Below, piece by piece: positions 52,810-53,771 of a DNA stretch of 53,771 bases. The stretch is from Deinococcus aquatilis DSM 23025. GTDB lineage: Bacteria; Deinococcota; Deinococci; Deinococcales; Deinococcaceae. The position numbers were made by a program, and so were the translations under genes. The notes under the pieces were generated by a model, which had not been told where the DNA came from, searched no databases, and saw only the letters and a list, made by a program, of their open reading frames with translations. The stretch is taken from contig NZ_KB899729.1 in assembly GCF_000378445.1 (NCBI RefSeq), positions 1 to 53,771 on the forward strand. Reading direction: 5' to 3'. The first letter of the stretch is position 1. Every line of letters begins with the position of its first letter.

Positions 52810-53367
52810 TCAGGTCTTGGCGCGGTCTGCGGCGAGCATCCCGTAGATCAGGGTGTCCGTCCATTCTCCCTTACTCCAGCAGTCCTGGCGCAGGTGTGCC
52901 TCACGCTGCATGCCCAGGCGTTCGCAGAGGCGGGCGGAGGCCACATTCCGGGCGTCCATCTGCGCCGTGATCCGGTGTACTCCGTAGACCTCAAACGCCG
53001 CGTCCAATACTGGCCGAACAGCTTCCGTCGCCATCCCCCGTCCCGAATAGTCGGGATGCATGACCCACCCAACTTCCGCCACCTCGCCGCGCTGGTCGGT
53101 CAGCCACAATCCCAGATCTCCGATCACCCGCCCAGCCTGTTCCCAGACCAAGGCCAGGGCGCGGGTCTCGGAATCCAGCCCGGTCCGGGCCACCCGCTTG
53201 CCCAGCTGTTCCCTGGCATAGTCCGGCGTCCACGGTTCCTCCAGAAGATACCGCGCTACATCGGCGCGGCTGTAGTAGGCCAACAGGTCTTCCGCGTCCT
53301 CCGGGCGGGGCAGGCGGAGGGTCAGGCGAGCGGTCTGCAACGGAAGAGGCAACGGTTGTGCTGACAT
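52810..53367 (-). CDS. GNAT family N-acetyltransferase (RimJ/RimL-like)
   Basis: A 185-residue acetyltransferase. LQTARLTLRLPRPEDAEDLL is the usual RimJ/RimL start, VGWVMHPDYSGRGMATEA carries the acetyl-CoA loop, and MDARNVASARLCERLGM is the classical C-terminal motif, followed by REAHLRQDCW. It uses acetyl-CoA to acetylate an amine, either a protein N-terminus or a small molecule; the target is unknown. The start is ATG 53367 because TACACT (53374-53379 on the minus strand) ends exactly 6 bases before it, a leaderless promoter. A longer frame to 53490 is therefore rejected. Confidence 0.92.
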   Translation of the reverse strand: MSAQPLPLPLQTARLTLRLPRPEDAEDLLAYYSRADVARYLLEEPWTPDYAREQLGKRVARTGLDSETRALALVWEQAGRVIGDLGLWLTDQRGEVAEVGWVMHPDYSGRGMATEAVRPVLDAAFEVYGVHRITAQMDARNVASARLCERLGMQREAHLRQDCWSKGEWTDTLIYGMLAADRAKT

Positions 53368-53373
53368 CCCAGG

Positions 53374-53379
53374 AGTGTA
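53374..53379 (-). promoter_or_regulatory. -10 element of a leaderless transcript
   Basis: TACACT on the minus strand, 6 bases before ATG 53367. Confidence 0.6.
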
Positions 53380-53413
53380 GATCGGTTCCTTCTCCGGCCT
53401 GAACAGGAATTGG

Positions 53414-53500
53414 TCACTTTTCTTGATGACGCCGTTGCTCGAGTTGCTGTTTACGCTTTTCCATACGTCGGAGGATGGCGATTGATTCATCTTGGTAGGG
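53414..53500 (-). pseudogene. Possible truncated gene 3' end beside an IS
   Basis: The minus-strand frame ending in TGA near 53414 reads DESIAILRRMEKRKQQLEQR, a strongly charged helix that looks like a genuine protein tail. It has no start and runs into the IS4-family transposase end, as if the element had inserted and cut the gene. Family unknown. Confidence 0.35.
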
Positions 53501-53508
53501 CTCAGAGC

Positions 53509-53771
53509 TCAGTACCCGACACTTTCTGAATTGAGCGTCTGGCTGGATTTCAAAAGCCCAATGAGTTGCAGGGCTTCCGCCTCCCCACGCTCGTGGATGC
53601 AGACGAACGTCCGCACGAGGGTCCGGAGGCCCAGCGTCACCACACTCCAGGCTCGCCGACCGTGCGCCTTCACAGTGCAGGTTTGGAGAACCCCCACCAG
53701 CACGCACCAGACGTACGCCAGGGTCAATAGGCAGAGTAGGCGCTCCACGTGATCGTGGAGCGTCATGTGGG
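53509..53771 (-). CDS. IS4-family transposase, C-terminal part (cut by window edge)
   Basis: The last about 85 residues of a transposase: DHVERLLCLLTLAYVWCVLV, then HGRRAWSVVTLGLRTLVR. This is the usual C-terminal end of IS4-group transposases in Deinococcus. The frame stays open to the window end at 53771, so the catalytic DDE core lies outside. The element's end should be just left of the stop codon, about 53480-53508. Confidence 0.8.
   Translation of the reverse strand, partial: HMTLHDHVERLLCLLTLAYVWCVLVGVLQTCTVKAHGRRAWSVVTLGLRTLVRTFVCIHERGEAEALQLIGLLKSSQTLNSESVGY

Noticed and set aside
1..53771. tRNA or rRNA genes
   Set aside because: No cloverleaf, anticodon arm or rRNA-like stretch was noticed on either strand; a tRNA search tool would be needed to exclude them fully.

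Overview
The window looks like part of a secondary replicon (plasmid or megaplasmid) of a Deinococcus-type bacterium. The evidence is a GC-rich sequence, a RepA-type initiator next to an iteron origin (45060-46898), a bacterial nitric-oxide synthase, several genes whose -10 element (TANNNT) sits 5-6 bases before the start codon as in leaderless Deinococcus transcripts, and many decayed insertion sequences. The species cannot be named from sequence alone.

Layout. 1-1920: an IS5-family transposase tail cut by the window edge, an amino-acid-type ABC binding-protein gene broken by an amber codon, and transposase debris. 1921-4275: a likely regulated SDR + DHA2 efflux operon. 4514-7899: a translationally coupled c-di-GMP pair (diguanylate cyclase and EAL phosphodiesterase). 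8280-12139: small or unrecognised proteins around an IS110 remnant. 12270-16197: C4-dicarboxylate transporter DctA divergent from its probable two-component system. 16198-19621: IS6-family debris, then a TM-PAS-GAF-GAF-GGDEF gene broken by a second amber codon. 19622-27294: a membrane protein, a three-GAF histidine kinase, a PAS-AraC regulator divergent from an EamA exporter, a Leu/Ile/Val-type binding protein, a tautomerase and a quinone reductase.

27758-39792 is the centre of the window: twelve tightly packed or overlapping plus-strand genes forming one catabolic operon. The order is MmgE/PrpD, two TPP-decarboxylase subunits (ComD/ComE type), PxpA (LamB/YcsF), acyl-CoA dehydrogenase, CaiB/BaiF CoA-transferase, CitE-type lyase, MaoC hydratase, aldehyde dehydrogenase, fused PxpB-PxpC, SDR and an FAD amine oxidase. 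Five of these families are the set known from itaconate catabolism (CoA-transferase, MaoC hydratase, CitE lyase, with acyl-CoA dehydrogenase and MmgE/PrpD). The others could open a lactam, deaminate, decarboxylate and oxidise. I infer a route from a pyroglutamate-like lactam (for example a 4-methyl or 4-methylene derivative) through a C5 dicarboxylate to acetyl-CoA and pyruvate. This combination is the best candidate for an undescribed system.

39793-53771: a DUF4142 lipoprotein, SelO, a metallo-beta-lactamase-fold protein, the replication origin (seven 16-bp iterons about 33 bp apart, an AT-rich segment, repA), two copies of a 134-bp MITE-like repeat, two overlapping RlaP-type nucleotidyltransferases, nitric-oxide synthase, a two-gene NAD(P)-binding operon divergent from an HxlR regulator, a GNAT acetyltransferase and an IS4-family transposase tail at the right edge.
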